Source of the DNA: Macquaria australasica
Lineage: Eukaryota > Chordata > Actinopteri > Centrarchiformes > Percichthyidae
NCBI GenBank assembly: GCA_005408345.1
Contig: SEMN01000926.1
Coordinates: 62,001 to 126,000 of the forward strand
Length of the DNA: 64,000 nt
Reading direction: 5' to 3'
The position numbers and the translations under genes were made by a program. The notes under the pieces were generated by a model, which saw nothing but the letters and a program-made list of their open reading frames with translations, ran no database searches and had not been told where the DNA came from. Shown piece after piece: positions 11,534-23,460 of the stretch; the first letter of the stretch is position 1; each line of letters opens with the position of its first letter.

Positions 11534-11978
11534 TAGGGCTGAATGATTTGAGAAAAATATCAAATTGCAATTTTTTCTGACCTGATGGCAATTTAAATTT
11601 CATTAATTCTATATACTAAACTCAAAGTTTGCATTTGTGGCCTACAATTTTAAGCATGCATGATCACCACCATATTTTTTTCTACATTTAAACAGAGTCA
11701 GATAGAATAATAAGTCAGTCAGTATAATTAACATTAATCAATATTCAATATTGACACTTGATCATGATAATGTTGACAGCTCTGCTGTTTAGCTGCTGAT
11801 AACTGCTTTACAGCTCTGAATCCCACAGCTCTGAAACAGTCGATGACATTTCCTCTCCTACAGCTTGTTAAGACATTTAACTATGTAAATTCTAATTAAA
11901 ATCACGGCTCTTGAGATTAGAAAATTGTAGCTGTCAAATCACAAGTTCCATATGAAAATGATGAATTGTTCAGCCCCA
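11534..11978. mobile_element. Short hAT-like TIR element (AGGGCTGAAT ends)
   Basis: The left end AGGGCTGAATGATTTGAGAA and the right end ATGAATTGTTCAGCCCCA are imperfect inverted repeats 445 bp apart. The start (GGGCTGAAYGATT followed by AAAATATCAAATTGCAATTTTT) matches a repeat common in teleosts and usually classed as hAT-like. There is no coding sequence. I did not find a convincing 8 bp target duplication. Confidence 0.65.
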
Positions 11979-14283
11979 GTTTGAGATACACTGCACTTGA
12001 AGTCAATAAAATCCAATGGTGTTGTAGATAAGAAATATTAAGATTTTTACGGAAGGTTTAATATGTCTTCATATTATTTTCATCTGTCTCATGACTCAGA
12101 TTAGTTTAAAAGGTATGTATGTATGTGTAGTATAAATGTGTGTCACTGAGATTTAGTTTTACATAAATAGATAAGTCACCTGATGAAGCATTTCTGCATA
12201 TCTGTTTCCACACAGCTGCATGATTGAGAGTTTTTCTGTGATGTTCTTGCTCCGGTTTCATGCTGTTGCAGACAGCCTGGTGCTGCTGATGCTACACTAC
12301 GTCTGAATAGGCCATTTGTCTTGGATGATGATTGGTGTCCCATTTAAATGAGCATTAAGGTGTGAGGTTTGCTCAGAGTCTCGGGGTGGGAGATGGATGA
12401 CACCCTGGAGGTAGCTTGAACACTGCTCCGCCTGCCTGGATTTGTCAATATGAAGGAACTTGTCAAACTGAATCAATAGGGGGAGGAGAGATTGCTCTTG
12501 CCAAGCAATTATAGCTCCGTAATTGATAAATTTCCTATTTTTTATTCCAAATGTCAGCCATAGATTTATTTTCACATTGTGGTCAATCTTTCATTTGTCA
12601 TGTAAATGATTAACAAATTACAGCATCTCATTATTATACAGAAAAATGGCCTCATTTTAATGTGCAAAAGTTTGGTTTTCCAGTAACTGAGACTTAAGTT
12701 CTCTTAGTGGGGTCTTTTGGTATACATTATAAAGCAGACAGTAGAGAGATAGATATAGATAGAATAGAAAAATAAAGGACAGCTTAAGTAGGCATACTGA
12801 ATTTATTAAATATATGCTTATGTAAAAGTTAAAAGAAGCACGTCTGACACTTTTATTTCAAAAGCCACTGATTTTATTTCTGATCCCTGCAATGCAAGAA
12901 AGAAAGAATAGAAAGTTACTGGGAGGTTATGCAGACATCTTCCTAAAATGCACTCCAGCATAGAGCCACCAGCTGTGATGGAGTGCCTTTGCATGGTGCC
13001 AAAAATACATCTTGGTGTAATCAAATGGCACAATGTCCCAACTTTGGGCACTCCATGAAATTAACTATTTTTAATCTTATTGTGAAAGTTTGTATGAAAA
13101 AGAAAAATGTATTAGAGTTGTTCAGTGCCTTTATGAGTCTGTAACACAGAATCCTCAGACTGAACTGAGTATACCAAATCATCATTGTCACTGGCTGAAT
13201 CAGTTTTTTGCATTGGAACTTATCTGGCTGGTGAATGAAAAGTACTATTGGCACCCTTTGGTATATGTTGTCAAAAGCTTACTGAAAGACCGCCAAAGCC
13301 ACTGAAACGATGATGATGCGACAACCTTGTTGCAGGTATGTGGCCACTCAGCTATTTACCTTAAACAGTTGAACACCAAACTTACTACTCAACTAAAGAC
13401 TGTAGCGCCGCCATAATGTGGACAGCATTGTGGACGGTAATGCAATTGCTTAGCTTAGAAAAAAATGAACAAACTATACATAGTCAAAATAATTTGTTAT
13501 TTCCACCTCTATTTTTTTAATAAAATTGAATAGACATATATATGTCATTGACCAATGGAAGTATAAAAGAGGATGTTGGGCCACTTCGACAATAGACTCT
13601 CTTCCCTTACAATAAAGTCCCTCAGGAATGTGTCAGTTGTGAAGGAGTAGAATTATGCAGGTACAGTATTGTGCAGGATAATGAACAGTGCTAAAGGACT
13701 TACCCCTCGCTCAAACCGTAATTGTCCAATCATATCCTAGAAACTGTAATGAGGAGCAGGACTGTTAATCTTTGGAGTTCTCCACATGCTGAACCAAAAC
13801 CATAAATACATGAGCAAAAGTTTAAGTAATGGTTTAATCAGCGCGTTTGTCTGCTCTAATGTAAGTTACTAGCATTACTTCCAAAGCTAAGAGTTAGCAT
13901 ATCATTAGCTAACTACATTAATTTGTAGGGTAGTTTAAAAGCCCTACAGGTAAGCTACAGGGAAGCCCCAACAGCAGGTTGCTTTAAACATACTAACATG
14001 CTTACTTTGTGTAGTCTTCCTGCCATTTTTCACTAGAGCATGTTTTATGTTAGTTTGCCATGGCTGACATGTCTTTTTAAGGGTGCAAGGATGAGTTTTG
14101 CGGACAAATTCGCCTCTAAACAGCAATTTTACTGGTTTCCAGCAAGTTGCTTTATTTCTAAATGTTGAACATGTCCATATATATGCATAATTTAATCATA
14201 ATAATAATAATCACAACCTTGTACAACCCTGCTGTGAGTGCATCCTTGATTGTTTGTAAATGGGAACCCATTTTTGACTCTAA
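11979..14283. other. Unassigned AT-rich DNA, 2.3 kb
   Basis: Short frames on both strands (up to 92 codons) lack motifs. A minor GATA-like run lies near 12748-12765 and an (ATA)n run near 14197. Nothing else is supported. Confidence 0.55.
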
Positions 14284-14753
14284 GGTCCTGTGTCCACGTA
14301 ACGTTTTTTTCTGGCAGGGCGCTGGGATGAGAGAAAAAACACTACACGTGGGTTTTGTTTCTATGACAACGATATCATAAAGCTACATTAAGGGGGTGAC
14401 TACACAGCTAACAACAAGCTTACGATGCGTAGGGTGATAAAAGCACTCACCAGCAACAATCTGACCGGCTGAGGAAGTTTCTCGTCCATTTTCTTGGTTA
14501 CCAGGGTGACGAGCCCCATCTAACATATGACTGGTTGCCTGAAAAAAAGAACCAGTGACGACACCAGCGCCTTTCTGAAAGGATTTTCAATTAGAAGTGC
14601 TCGGAGCGGCCGCACTAAAAAGGTGGAGTGCTCATAAAAAGCACACTGGGTGCAGAGCTTTTTCTCTAGGCGGCCACATGCGCTCTCTTCTCGTTGGGAA
14701 CAACTGAAAAAAGACGCTAGCGCTCAGAAAAAAACACTATATGGACTCAGGCC
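14284..14753. mobile_element. Short TIR element (GGTCCTGTGTCCAC / GGCCTGAGTCCATA ends)
   Basis: The left 40 bp (GGTCCTGTGTCCACGTAACG then TTTTTTTCTGGCAGGGCGCT) and the inverse of the right 40 bp (GGCCTGAGTCCATATAGTGT then TTTTTTTCTGAGCGCTAGCG) agree at most positions. The 470 bp body is CpG-richer than its surroundings, includes CGGCCGC-type sites, and has no open frame of note. Such ends are typical of non-autonomous hAT-like teleost elements. Target duplications are not clear. Confidence 0.7.
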
Positions 14754-16240
14754 GTAAGTAGTGTTACAGCTGCTGTTGATTCTATAGTTTAAATCTGAAG
14801 ACACACTCCACTATAGGAACTGTTATAGCTGCAGCATTTGTAATAAAGAGATAAAACACTGAGGGCTAGGGCTGGCTCTCACCTGACCTAACTAACTTCT
14901 GTGATGACAATTTATTGTATCAGTTTAATTCCATAAATAGATCAAGAAGAAGAGTCACCTGTTGCGGTTGTGTTTGTTGTACTGGATGCACTATGGTAGC
15001 CCTTGTTCTACAGGATGAGTGTGATCTCTCAACCTCACTGGACATCAGAAGTCACACATCAGAAGTAATTTTATATGAAGCTTGATTGCAACCAAGGGAA
15101 CACCGACTTCAGTCTCTCAATTCATTTGGTCCAGAAAGAACAAGGAAAACTTTGATCTGCGTTCCACACATATGGAAGCCATCTCCGACATTCCAGCTAG
15201 ACTAAAGCATGTTTTTAGAGGACGTTTAAATAGCCTCATTTCTGGCCATGGTGAATAGAGTTTCAAAGACTGTATAGATCCAGTTACAGTTAATACGGGT
15301 CTTCCACAGGAGTGAAACACAGGTCAGCGGTGGAAGAGAGCGAACTGAGACATACAGAGAGAGAAACAGAGAAAGAGAGAGGGGAAGAGAGATGAATGGA
15401 AGCTGGGAAAAAAATTGAGAGGATATTGTGTGTTTGTGCATGTATGTGTGTGACAGAGATAAAACGTTGGACTTTTTATGGGTACATTAATATCACCGTG
15501 CCAAAATGAGATATACTGTAAATGTAGTACTTAACTGGAAAAACTGTAATTCCAGCCTTCCACATAGATGAATGGGCACTTGTATTAGATATATGATGCA
15601 GAATAAAAAAAGTAAATAAGTGAGATGAAGTTCAACGTGAGGTAAATAGAAGTTCACAGAAATATCCCACTGTTCCACAACTGGGATTTCTTTTCTCCAA
15701 TCCCTCTGAGGAGTTCCTAGAAATGTATTCACCGTATTTATGAGCATCCTCACCCGGGCACATTTTCTCACTTGACACATCGAGGACACAGTGGTTTAAA
15801 AAAGAAAAAACTGCTGAAAGAAAATTTGCAAAAAAACAACACTAGAAACAAAGCGATTTATGAAGCAGTTTGGAATTTAGAAGTCTCACAAAGCACTGTG
15901 CAAATATTCACTCTAAATATTCACTTGCTATTGAATTATCTTAGAAATGTCTGGCTTGAAATGGGAGTATGCTTGTAATGACAGAATGCTAAAAAGGCAA
16001 AAACATCAGGAAACACCCTGAAGCAGCAGGACTGTTATGTTTTGATAAGTTAAGTAAGTCTTCATCAGAAATTCTTTTTACTAGGCTTAGAACAATATAT
16101 TTGACGCAGCTAGAAAAAACACATTTCCAATTTTTCCCTAGCCTGGTGATCAATAAAGAAAACTCACAAAACTGAGTCTATTTATCTCATTTTTATGCTG
16201 AATCCCAGTAAGCCAAAACGGCTTGAGCCTAAATACAGCA
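14754..16240. other. Unassigned DNA
   Basis: It contains a GA-rich stretch (15350-15395). Frames of 64-98 codons on either strand show no motif. Confidence 0.55.
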
Positions 16241-16375
16241 CGCCTGGTTGCCAGACTGGTCATGAATGAACGGCCAGAGTACTTGGGCCAATTGCGTGGG
16301 CTGAAGTACTCCCAGCTGGAACTGATGTTGAGCCCAAGTCTGAACCCCCAAAATATACCCAAATCTGGCAGCCCC
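16241..16375. mobile_element. Possible very short inverted-repeat element
   Basis: CGCCTGGTTGCCAGACT at the left and ATCTGGCAGCCCC at the right are imperfect inverted repeats about 135 bp apart, enclosing CCAGAGTACTTGGGCCAATT. Elements with TGGTTGCCAG and CTGGCARCC ends occur in teleosts. A 109-codon minus-strand frame and an 83-codon plus-strand frame cross it and are probably chance. Confidence 0.4.
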
Positions 16376-18849
16376 ATGTGGACAATAGCTGGCTTCTCAG
16401 GTGCCAGAACACAGCCATGTGTGCCCACACTCAGCAGTTTGCTGGCTACCTGTATATCCAGAACGTCTTCGTAAGTCACCAGAGTCCTTTTGCTCTGAGC
16501 TCAATGTTGCTCTCATGTTGCTTGTGTTTTTTGTGGTAGTTCTTTTGTCATTTTGGTCTTTATTGATATTTACAGTAGAGACATACAGGGATCATGGGGA
16601 GAGCTAAGTCTAAGGGAAAATAAAAGAACTGGACCCATTTCTTATTGGTCATTAACAGTAACTGAGGTGCACAACATGCAGTATTTAATGAGATATTTCT
16701 GGTTGTTTTTGCAATTTGCACCTACAGACTTGCAGATGTCACTGCATATTAGAACCCCCTTACCCCCACTTGTCATCTCTCACATGTTGCCACGCCCACT
16801 CACAGCCCATCATGTCTGTTGAATGATCCCATCCCTCCGTCCGTGCTCGCCTACATCACTCTGCTAATGTGTTGACTCCATGACACCTTAAATCTGACAC
16901 TAATGACAAACGCCGTCATCAGCAGCCCAGTTAATGACTTCAGTCATCAGAGCCATGGATTAGGCCATGCAGTCATACCCCGAATGAGTTGTACATTTTG
17001 TGTATAAATATGCGCTGTGAGGAATATTAGCTGCTCTCAGCCCTGTCGTTCTGATTTCATAAAAAGGTAATGAATTGTTAATGGCATGATTACTCTGAAA
17101 ATAGAATAACTGTGGAAAATGGTCCTGGCATTATGGCTCCCACTGCTTTCCCTCCCCTTGTGAAATGAAAGGTTATTCATTATGTGTCAATACTTCTACA
17201 GTCCATTTGTCTAGCTGTGATCGAATGAGGAATCTCATTACAGATCATGAGACCCAATTATTCTGTCTTTGTTTGCCTCTCAGGTCAGTTATCATTGTTA
17301 ACAAGTGTTTTTTCTCCCCTTTTGTCACAGATGGGTTTTACTTTGAACGTCTCAGCATAATGTTTTGCCCACAGGGTGAAATAGAATATTGACTTTTATT
17401 CACCGCTGTTTTAATCAAGGCCTTACAGTTGAAGGGTTGCTCTTTTGATGCTGTGTACAAAGCTGTGCTTTGCCTCTAAGCATGGCTCTCTAGCTACAAG
17501 GCATATGTGTGCATAAATGCTTTACTAGAGGTTGAGCATTCCATGGTGTAGATTTTCTATCACAAGAATAAAAATCTGTTGAGACACACTTAGAGGATAA
17601 TGCTAGTATTGTTCTAGATTTTCTTATTGTCAACAAATCCCATAAAAAGACCAAAACCAACAACGTGTTAGTCCCTCTCCCAATACTTTTGGCTTTTCTA
17701 CCCTGTCTGTGGCTCTCAGCCCCAAGTCCACTGAAGACGTAAATCTTTAAAAATGGCTGGCAAATATGTAGCTTAATTTTTTTTTAAAAAGTGCTCAGTA
17801 ATAACTGGAACCGCTGGGCACTGTAGTTTTCAGCAGACTTTTCTCAAATAGGAGTAAATGGAGCGTTTATTGGGTACTATTTCTAGCTGTAGATTAATAC
17901 ACATTTAGTGTTCTAGGGAGAACCAGGAATGTGTATGTTGGAATCCCCTGAAATATACTACAGTGCCAGTGTTCATTGTAATGAACAAACAGAGAGCTGG
18001 AGTCTTAATGTCTCTGCCTGGCTAGCCTCTGTTCTACTTGCTTTTGTAACTAAATGCAATCAGGCAAGGGTTTCTTTCATTTGCCTTTCTGAACATGCTC
18101 CCGTGTTTACTATCTATACTCTATATTCTATCTACTACAGCGCTTTATATTAGAACATTTGAACAATGATCAATAGGTTAGCATACAGAAAACTGAATTT
18201 CATGTTTCTCATTTTTGAGCTGTATTCTCTGCTGTCCAAAACTCGTATACAAAATGAGGCTCTCCCTGTCCCGCTAGGGTGACAACCATGTCTGGATTAG
18301 CCACCACCACTCAACTGGCCTTTTCTGTCAAGCTGGTCACATTTAACTTGTGAGAGTCTGGGCTTGTGGGAAATGGTCATCGTAAGTAGTATAAGTAGTG
18401 TAGTATTAATTGATTTTTAAAATTTCTTTTGGCCACTTGGAGGCAAAAACAAGCTGTAAACAGCTGCAGAACATAGTTAGAGTTTGGTGTCGAGGCTGCG
18501 ACCTCATCACTCCCCTCAGATATGTTTCCATAGAGATATTGGGGAATGATGATCAAATATGTTAAACCCCCTAGCTGGAGTCTGCAGGTGGATGCTGGAG
18601 TGGTGGTGGGGCTGAAAGAGCAAGCAGCAATACTGATGCAGGGCAGCAGTGGCGTTGACAGGCAGAGGGAGAGATGGGAAACTTTTGCAGCTTAAATAGA
18701 CCGCCAGATTGGAAAGGTGTGTTTGGTAGATGGTTGTGGAGAGTGAGGCATGTCACGTGTGTATTGCAGTGCAGCTCGAGTTGACTGCCTGAACTAGCTC
18801 GCAGGCGTGACTCCATAAAATTGTAATAGCAAACAGGTGTGCAAACTGT
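16376..18849. other. Unassigned DNA, 2.5 kb
   Basis: No gene is recognised. The block 17790-18030 (GCACTGTAGTTTTCAGCAGA onward) resembles, from memory only, a repeat seen in other teleosts. The block 16840-17110 holds many TAAT-core sites (CTAATGACAAA, GTTAATGACTTC, GTTAATGGCATG) and no open frame. Confidence 0.45.
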
Positions 18850-19221
18850 TGCCTAAGTACACATCCAGCAGACACAGAGGAACATAAGCATTTGGAGTCA
18901 TGTCTTTAGCTAACTGATGAGTTCACTCTCCTGTAGCTCTGTTTTGGTCTCCACCAACTCCTGGGTGAAATATCTCGTTAGCTGCTAAATGCTCCACTGC
19001 ATACCAGCTAGTTTGCTGTTTTCACTGAAAACAACTGGCTGCAGCTGGAAACAATGTTGATGAGAGCGGAGAGACTAAACCAGAATGCAAAACCAAAACC
19101 ATGAGCTGAAAGACACTAAAATGAGCGAACTGCAGAGTCCGGTGATAGTTCTCTGTGGCTCACTACCAGTAACACCTATTGCAATATATATAATATAACA
19201 ATATTGCTTAGTGCAGCTTTA
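18850..19221 (+). mobile_element. Dispersed repeat R, copy 2
   Basis: It shares ordered blocks with 9990-10360: TTTGGAGTCATGTC, CACTCTCCTGTAGCTCTGTT, GGTCTCCACCAACTCCTG, ATGCTCCACTGCATACCAGC, GAGACTAAACC and CATGAGCTGAAAGACAC. It appears to end with TATAACAATATTGCTTAGTG then CAGCTTTAA. No open frame or target duplication was found. Confidence 0.7.
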
Positions 19222-19863
19222 ATAGACAGTAGCATGTGGAGTCAACGGCATGGCATGCTGTTGAGAAAAGTTTTGTTCCAAGGCTGGAATTCTAATAATA
19301 TACATTATTAAAAAGTACAACTTTTAGAACAGACGTTTGTGGACAACAACGGAGGTCTATGGTACAGAAGAATAAGCTGTATCATGCTTTGGATAGACAA
19401 ACAATGCTTGTTAGTTCAGTGGAGGTTTTGGTCTTTTCATGGGATTTGTGACAGTAAGAAAAATATAAAATACTGTCCCTAGCCCTGTCCTTTAATACTT
19501 GTAGATTTTGTAATGTTTTGGGCATGAAAATTGTCAAGTTTAAAGATATCTAGGTGGCTACTCATGCCAAAAAATATCAGTATGGCTCTTTAAACCCTTC
19601 ACTGGTCAAACCCAGTTGAGTACCCTCCAGCCTCTCACCACTGGTAAGCCGTCTCAGTGTGAGCTGTGATGGAAGTGAAGCTGAGAGGCTGACAGCAGAA
19701 TGCTCACCTGAGCCTCCATTTGTCAGCAGCGTCTTAATATTTCAGAGGCTTCCTCAAACAGCCATCCCCAGCAGTTTTTGTGGGTTTCTAACTGCAGGCA
19801 GCTCCAGCAGGGGCTTACTTGGCTTTAATTAGAAAAGGAGGGCCCTTATCACAGGAGCAGCCG

Positions 19864-19890
19864 CAGCAGCAGCAGCAGCAGCAGCAGCAG
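19864..19890. repeat. (CAG)9 trinucleotide repeat
   Basis: Nine perfect CAG units preceded by GAGCAGCCG. The flanks (GGGCCCTTATCACAGGAGC and CACTGGGTGCCAGGATTC) are GC-moderate and unique within the window. Confidence 0.95.
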
Positions 19891-20039
19891 CACTGGGTGC
19901 CAGGATTCTGCTCTGAATGTTTTATCAGACTCTGGGCTGCCGGGGAGCACTTGACTAGAGGTGTCAAACAGAATGTGGAAAAGTCCCAAGGCATTGTGTA
20001 TATCAGCACTGGAAGATGTTTGTATTGGGGACTTTATTT

Positions 20040-20057
20040 CGGGGGGTTGGGGGGTTG
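20040..20057 (+). repeat. G-rich run (G6-TT-G6-TT-GG)
   Basis: Two runs of six G separated by TT, followed by GG and then AGG a few bases later. Each G6 can supply two G-triplets, so an intramolecular quadruplex is possible. Confidence 0.6.
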
Positions 20058-20204
20058 GCTAGGAATCCTGTTTTGGGCTGGCATGCTTCCAATTGCACAG
20101 TTGCATTATGTTCGCATTTGCACATGTTCAAGTGTGGGTGCGTGTATCAGTAAAGTAGTCTTTAGGAACCATGCTGCAATTTCAATTTGGATCCCCACAT
20201 TTCC

Positions 20205-20222
20205 AAAAAAAAAAAAAAAAAA
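20205..20222. repeat. A18 homopolymer
   Basis: Eighteen consecutive A residues. No LINE or SINE body recognisable upstream explains it as a poly(A) tail. Confidence 0.9.
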
Positions 20223-21299
20223 TGTAATCTACCAAAATGGAAATGGAAACTTATTTGGCTGTGTGTTTTATTCATTTCTAGATAGGAGGAGTGCCACTGC
20301 TTAAATATGATCAAAAAACAGCTTATGAAAAATAATGTTTTTTGCATGTCTCATGAGTTTGCGATTGGATTGAGACAACAGCTATTACATATTTATCCAT
20401 TTTAAGCTATGAGTCTATCACTGGCTGGTATTTTATGGGAAAGATTACAGGCAAAGGAGGGTTGAATCAATTATTTAGGCTAAAATGAAAAGTACAAAGG
20501 AGCCATATCGCTGCCTGCAGCGAGCTTGGGAAATTAGGTCAGTTTCATAATATTCTAGTGGGATGTAAGCTCTGTAGCTGCTGCACTGAAGGAGAGCTTG
20601 GAAACAGAGATGCCTTCCATGCTTGGGCTGATGAAAATCCACTGCTCAGCTAAAAAAAATCATTCAGATTGATAAGATATGTGCCCAGTCACAGACATTC
20701 TATGGCTCGTTTGGTTCATTATTAGTTTTCTGCAGACATAAAAGGTCTGTAGAGCAGGTCATCCTAGTCTAGCTATATTTTTATTTTACTACTTTCGAAT
20801 GATGATTCTATTTTATTATAGTGAATCATGTAAACAGACAGGAATTAAAGGAAAAATCTAATTTGTAATTGGGCCGTGACTTTTCATTCAAATTTCAAAC
20901 TACATTTTACATACAAAGATCACGCTAGATTAAACTACCAATAAGTATATAAAGCAGCTGAAATTAGCTTCAGCCAACTACAATAGTAACATATAATTAT
21001 GAATGAATATATGAATAATGTGTCAGTAACAATGATCCAATAAAATATATTAAAAATAATAATAACATAATGAAAAAATAATAATGTATGATATAATATA
21101 TAGGACTCACTCTTTATCAATAGCAATAATAATAATGCTTCTGTACTTGTACAATTGTTATGGGTATTTTTTACTTAGTAAATGATGTGAATACTTATTT
21201 CACCATTTTGTCACTCTGATCCATTACAAGCCCTGTCGTCCTGTTCAGCAAGCTAAGCTAAGCTAGCGTTGCTCTCCTTGCTAACACAAACTGGGAGAA

Positions 21300-21745
21300 A
21301 ACCAAACCCCCAGGAAGTGCTCCAGGCTTTGAAGCCAATCTGACATAGTGGCCAAACCGTGTAATTACAACTTCCAGGTCCGTCACGTGATGCTCACTGA
21401 CCCCAAGAGACTTTTCCCCGTAGACTTATATTGAGAAAGAGACGTCTGTAAATCATAATTTTTTTGAGGTACTTCAACCTCACAGTACAAACACTTAAAT
21501 AGCCCTTATTTAAATCATTATGTCCTAAAAGTTGGACAGTTATAGAGTCACTGCCATTCATGTGAGTGAGCCGGAGACCGAGCGGTTTGGAGGCGGGGTT
21601 AAAGGAAGCTATGTGGAAGATCCGTGTAATTTTATACCCGGGAAGTGGAACTTTTTTGGCTTCATGCGCCACTGAGCAGCTTTCATAGGAATGAGCGGGG
21701 CCCGGCCTCCGACGCTGTATCCAGTTCTCTTTATACATCCATGGA
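21300..21745. mobile_element. Teleost dispersed repeat (GTAATTACAACTTCC...ATACATCCATGG type)
   Basis: It contains, in order, GTAATTACAACTTCCAGGTC CGTCACGTGA, TTATATTGAGAAAGAGACGT, TTATTTAAATCATTATGTCC, GGCTTCATGCGCCACTGAGC and TTTATACATCCATGG. I recognise these from a repeat seen in many teleost assemblies. Only this copy is in the window, so the identification rests on memory. A 114-codon minus-strand frame runs through it; since such frames recur with the repeat, they are not evidence of a gene. Confidence 0.45.
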
Positions 21746-23069
21746 GAAAACTCGTGAGCTGTGCTGAATGACTAACCAAGACACCAAACCATCCGAGAAG
21801 TAATGTGAGGAAGCATTTTGGATTTGCCACCATAATGGGAAAAGATGTAGTTGAAGGTAATGTCGTTTGCTTTGTAAAATGCTGCTGCCTTACAGCAACG
21901 TTAGCTTGTCAGTCAAGAGAGGGAGCAGAGGCACTGCGAATGAACACAATGTCAATTTTACAGCGTAGTTTAGGATTAGGCTAGGTGGATTACATTTGAA
22001 TTCATTCAAATTAATTGTGTTAGTTTTAATTCAGTCAAACTATATTTTTTTAAAACGTGACAGCCCTGCTAAATATTGCACTAGTTAAGTAATTTATTAT
22101 TTGAGATGCTGCTTCTTTTAAAGCATCAAAAGAAGTACTGAGGGTTAATGATCACTCAAAAACTAATCATCAAGGCACCAGCAGATGTCCTTTCTAAGTT
22201 TAAGGTCATTCACCATCACAAAGCTGGGCTAAAAAAACTCCTAATCCCTGCTAGTTTCCCAACATGCGCTGTCTCTGTGTACTGTGGCTGGAGTTTCAGA
22301 AGGACATGATGTGCCATGGCCTGTCTGGACTCTCTGCTGAGGTTTTAATGAGTGCTCTCGGACTGGATCAAGGCCCCGGGGCTACAGGGCTCTATCAAAG
22401 AGGAGAGGGATTGGAGGCTGATTATCCTGCCATCAAGAGCTGGATCTTCTCTTCTGTAGTACGTACTACCAAACCCTGCCGCTCATTTTGTCAGCTGAAC
22501 ATTCTCAATTATTACATTTATTTACATGCTTACATTTAGGCATGTAAGCATTATCTGACACTATAATCCAGAGCAATTCACAAAATTCAAGAATATGATC
22601 AGAAGATGCTTTATGGTCACTAAAAATGACATGCAAACAAAATGAAATCTGTCCTAGGCGAGTTTTATGTAAAAATAAAAAAATAAATAAAAGAAATAAA
22701 AAATACTTTTTCCAATTAAAGAAACCACGTAGATGTAACCTTTTGTCAGGCATGGTCACTGGTAGGAAATCCTTTCACAAAAGAAATGACAAATTGAGAC
22801 TGAATAGCAAAAAGTGTTTCTTAAAAAGCAAAGTGTGGACTAATCATTAACTGTTCTTTACCACAATGAAGAGTGGTTGATCCATTCACTGAACAGCTAT
22901 GAGATGTGACCATTTCCATGTAAAGAAGTGTATCTCAAGTTTCCTTTGTGTCTGCCAGCTGCATCAAACACCTGAATGTTCACTGGAGGAGTAAAATACA
23001 GTCAACTCAGTGAATAGTGTACATGTGTTTGATTGAGTAAAAAAGGCCAAAACTGAAGAATGACAAATG
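21746..23069. other. Unassigned DNA
   Basis: A 91-codon frame (22264-22539, plus) is less AT-rich than its surroundings but has no motif and no splice structure I can support. A small hairpin (ACATGCTTACATTTAGGCAT) lies near 22525, next to ATCCAGAGCAATTCACAAA, which resembles the edge of a common teleost repeat. Confidence 0.45.
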
Positions 23070-23460
23070 TTTTTTGCCAATGTATTACTTAAATTTGGAA
23101 GATTTGTGTCAAAAAAATCAAACAGAGAATAAAACTCACTGAAGCAAACAAAATGTCATCTCAAAAGTAAAACTTATAACTTGCAAACAAATGATTTGTG
23201 TAAACTATTGGGCTTTTAAAGAAGCAGAGGGAACTGTTAACAAAAGGACATGTTATCAAAAAATTAAAAGACCAATAGTTTACACGATTACACAAATCAT
23301 TTGTTTGCAAGTTTTCCTTATGATATGACATTTTGTTGGCTTCACTGAGTTTTATTCTCTCTCATATTCTTATTTTTGTTTGATATTTAAGAAGTTTTGT
23401 TAGATTATTTTGACACAAATCTGATTCCATATTTAAACTCATGTTTACATTACTGTTTCC
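23070..23460. mobile_element. Long imperfect fold-back (inverted repeat) element
   Basis: Left-arm blocks return inverted in the right arm: GGAAGATTTGTGTCA (23098), GAGAATAAAACTCACTGAAG (23125), AACAAAATGTCAT (23147), AACTTGCAAACAAATGATTT then GTGTAAACTATTGG (23178-23212) match AATAGTTTACACG (23274), ACACAAATCATTTGTTTGCA (23291), ATGACATTTTGTTGGCTTCA then CTGAGTTTTATTCTC (23326-23360) and TTTTGACACAAATCT (23408). Arms of about 130-180 bp surround a loop of roughly 50 bp near 23215-23262. There is no coding capacity. No second copy was noticed in the window. Confidence 0.8.

Larger units (their letters stand above)
19222..21299. other. Unassigned DNA, 2.1 kb, with simple repeats
   Basis: It contains a CAG array, a G-run and an A18 run, described separately. 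A 161-codon frame (19819-20304) includes a short glutamine run from the CAG array and a lysine run from the A-tract. It shows no domain, so I do not call it a gene. Confidence 0.5.

Noticed and set aside
16150..16479. 109-codon minus-strand frame
   Set aside because: It spans a short inverted-repeat element and unrelated flanks, with no motif or splice structure.
19819..20304. 161-codon frame with a glutamine run
   Set aside because: The glutamines come from a (CAG)9 microsatellite and the lysines from an A18 run. The rest has no recognisable motif.
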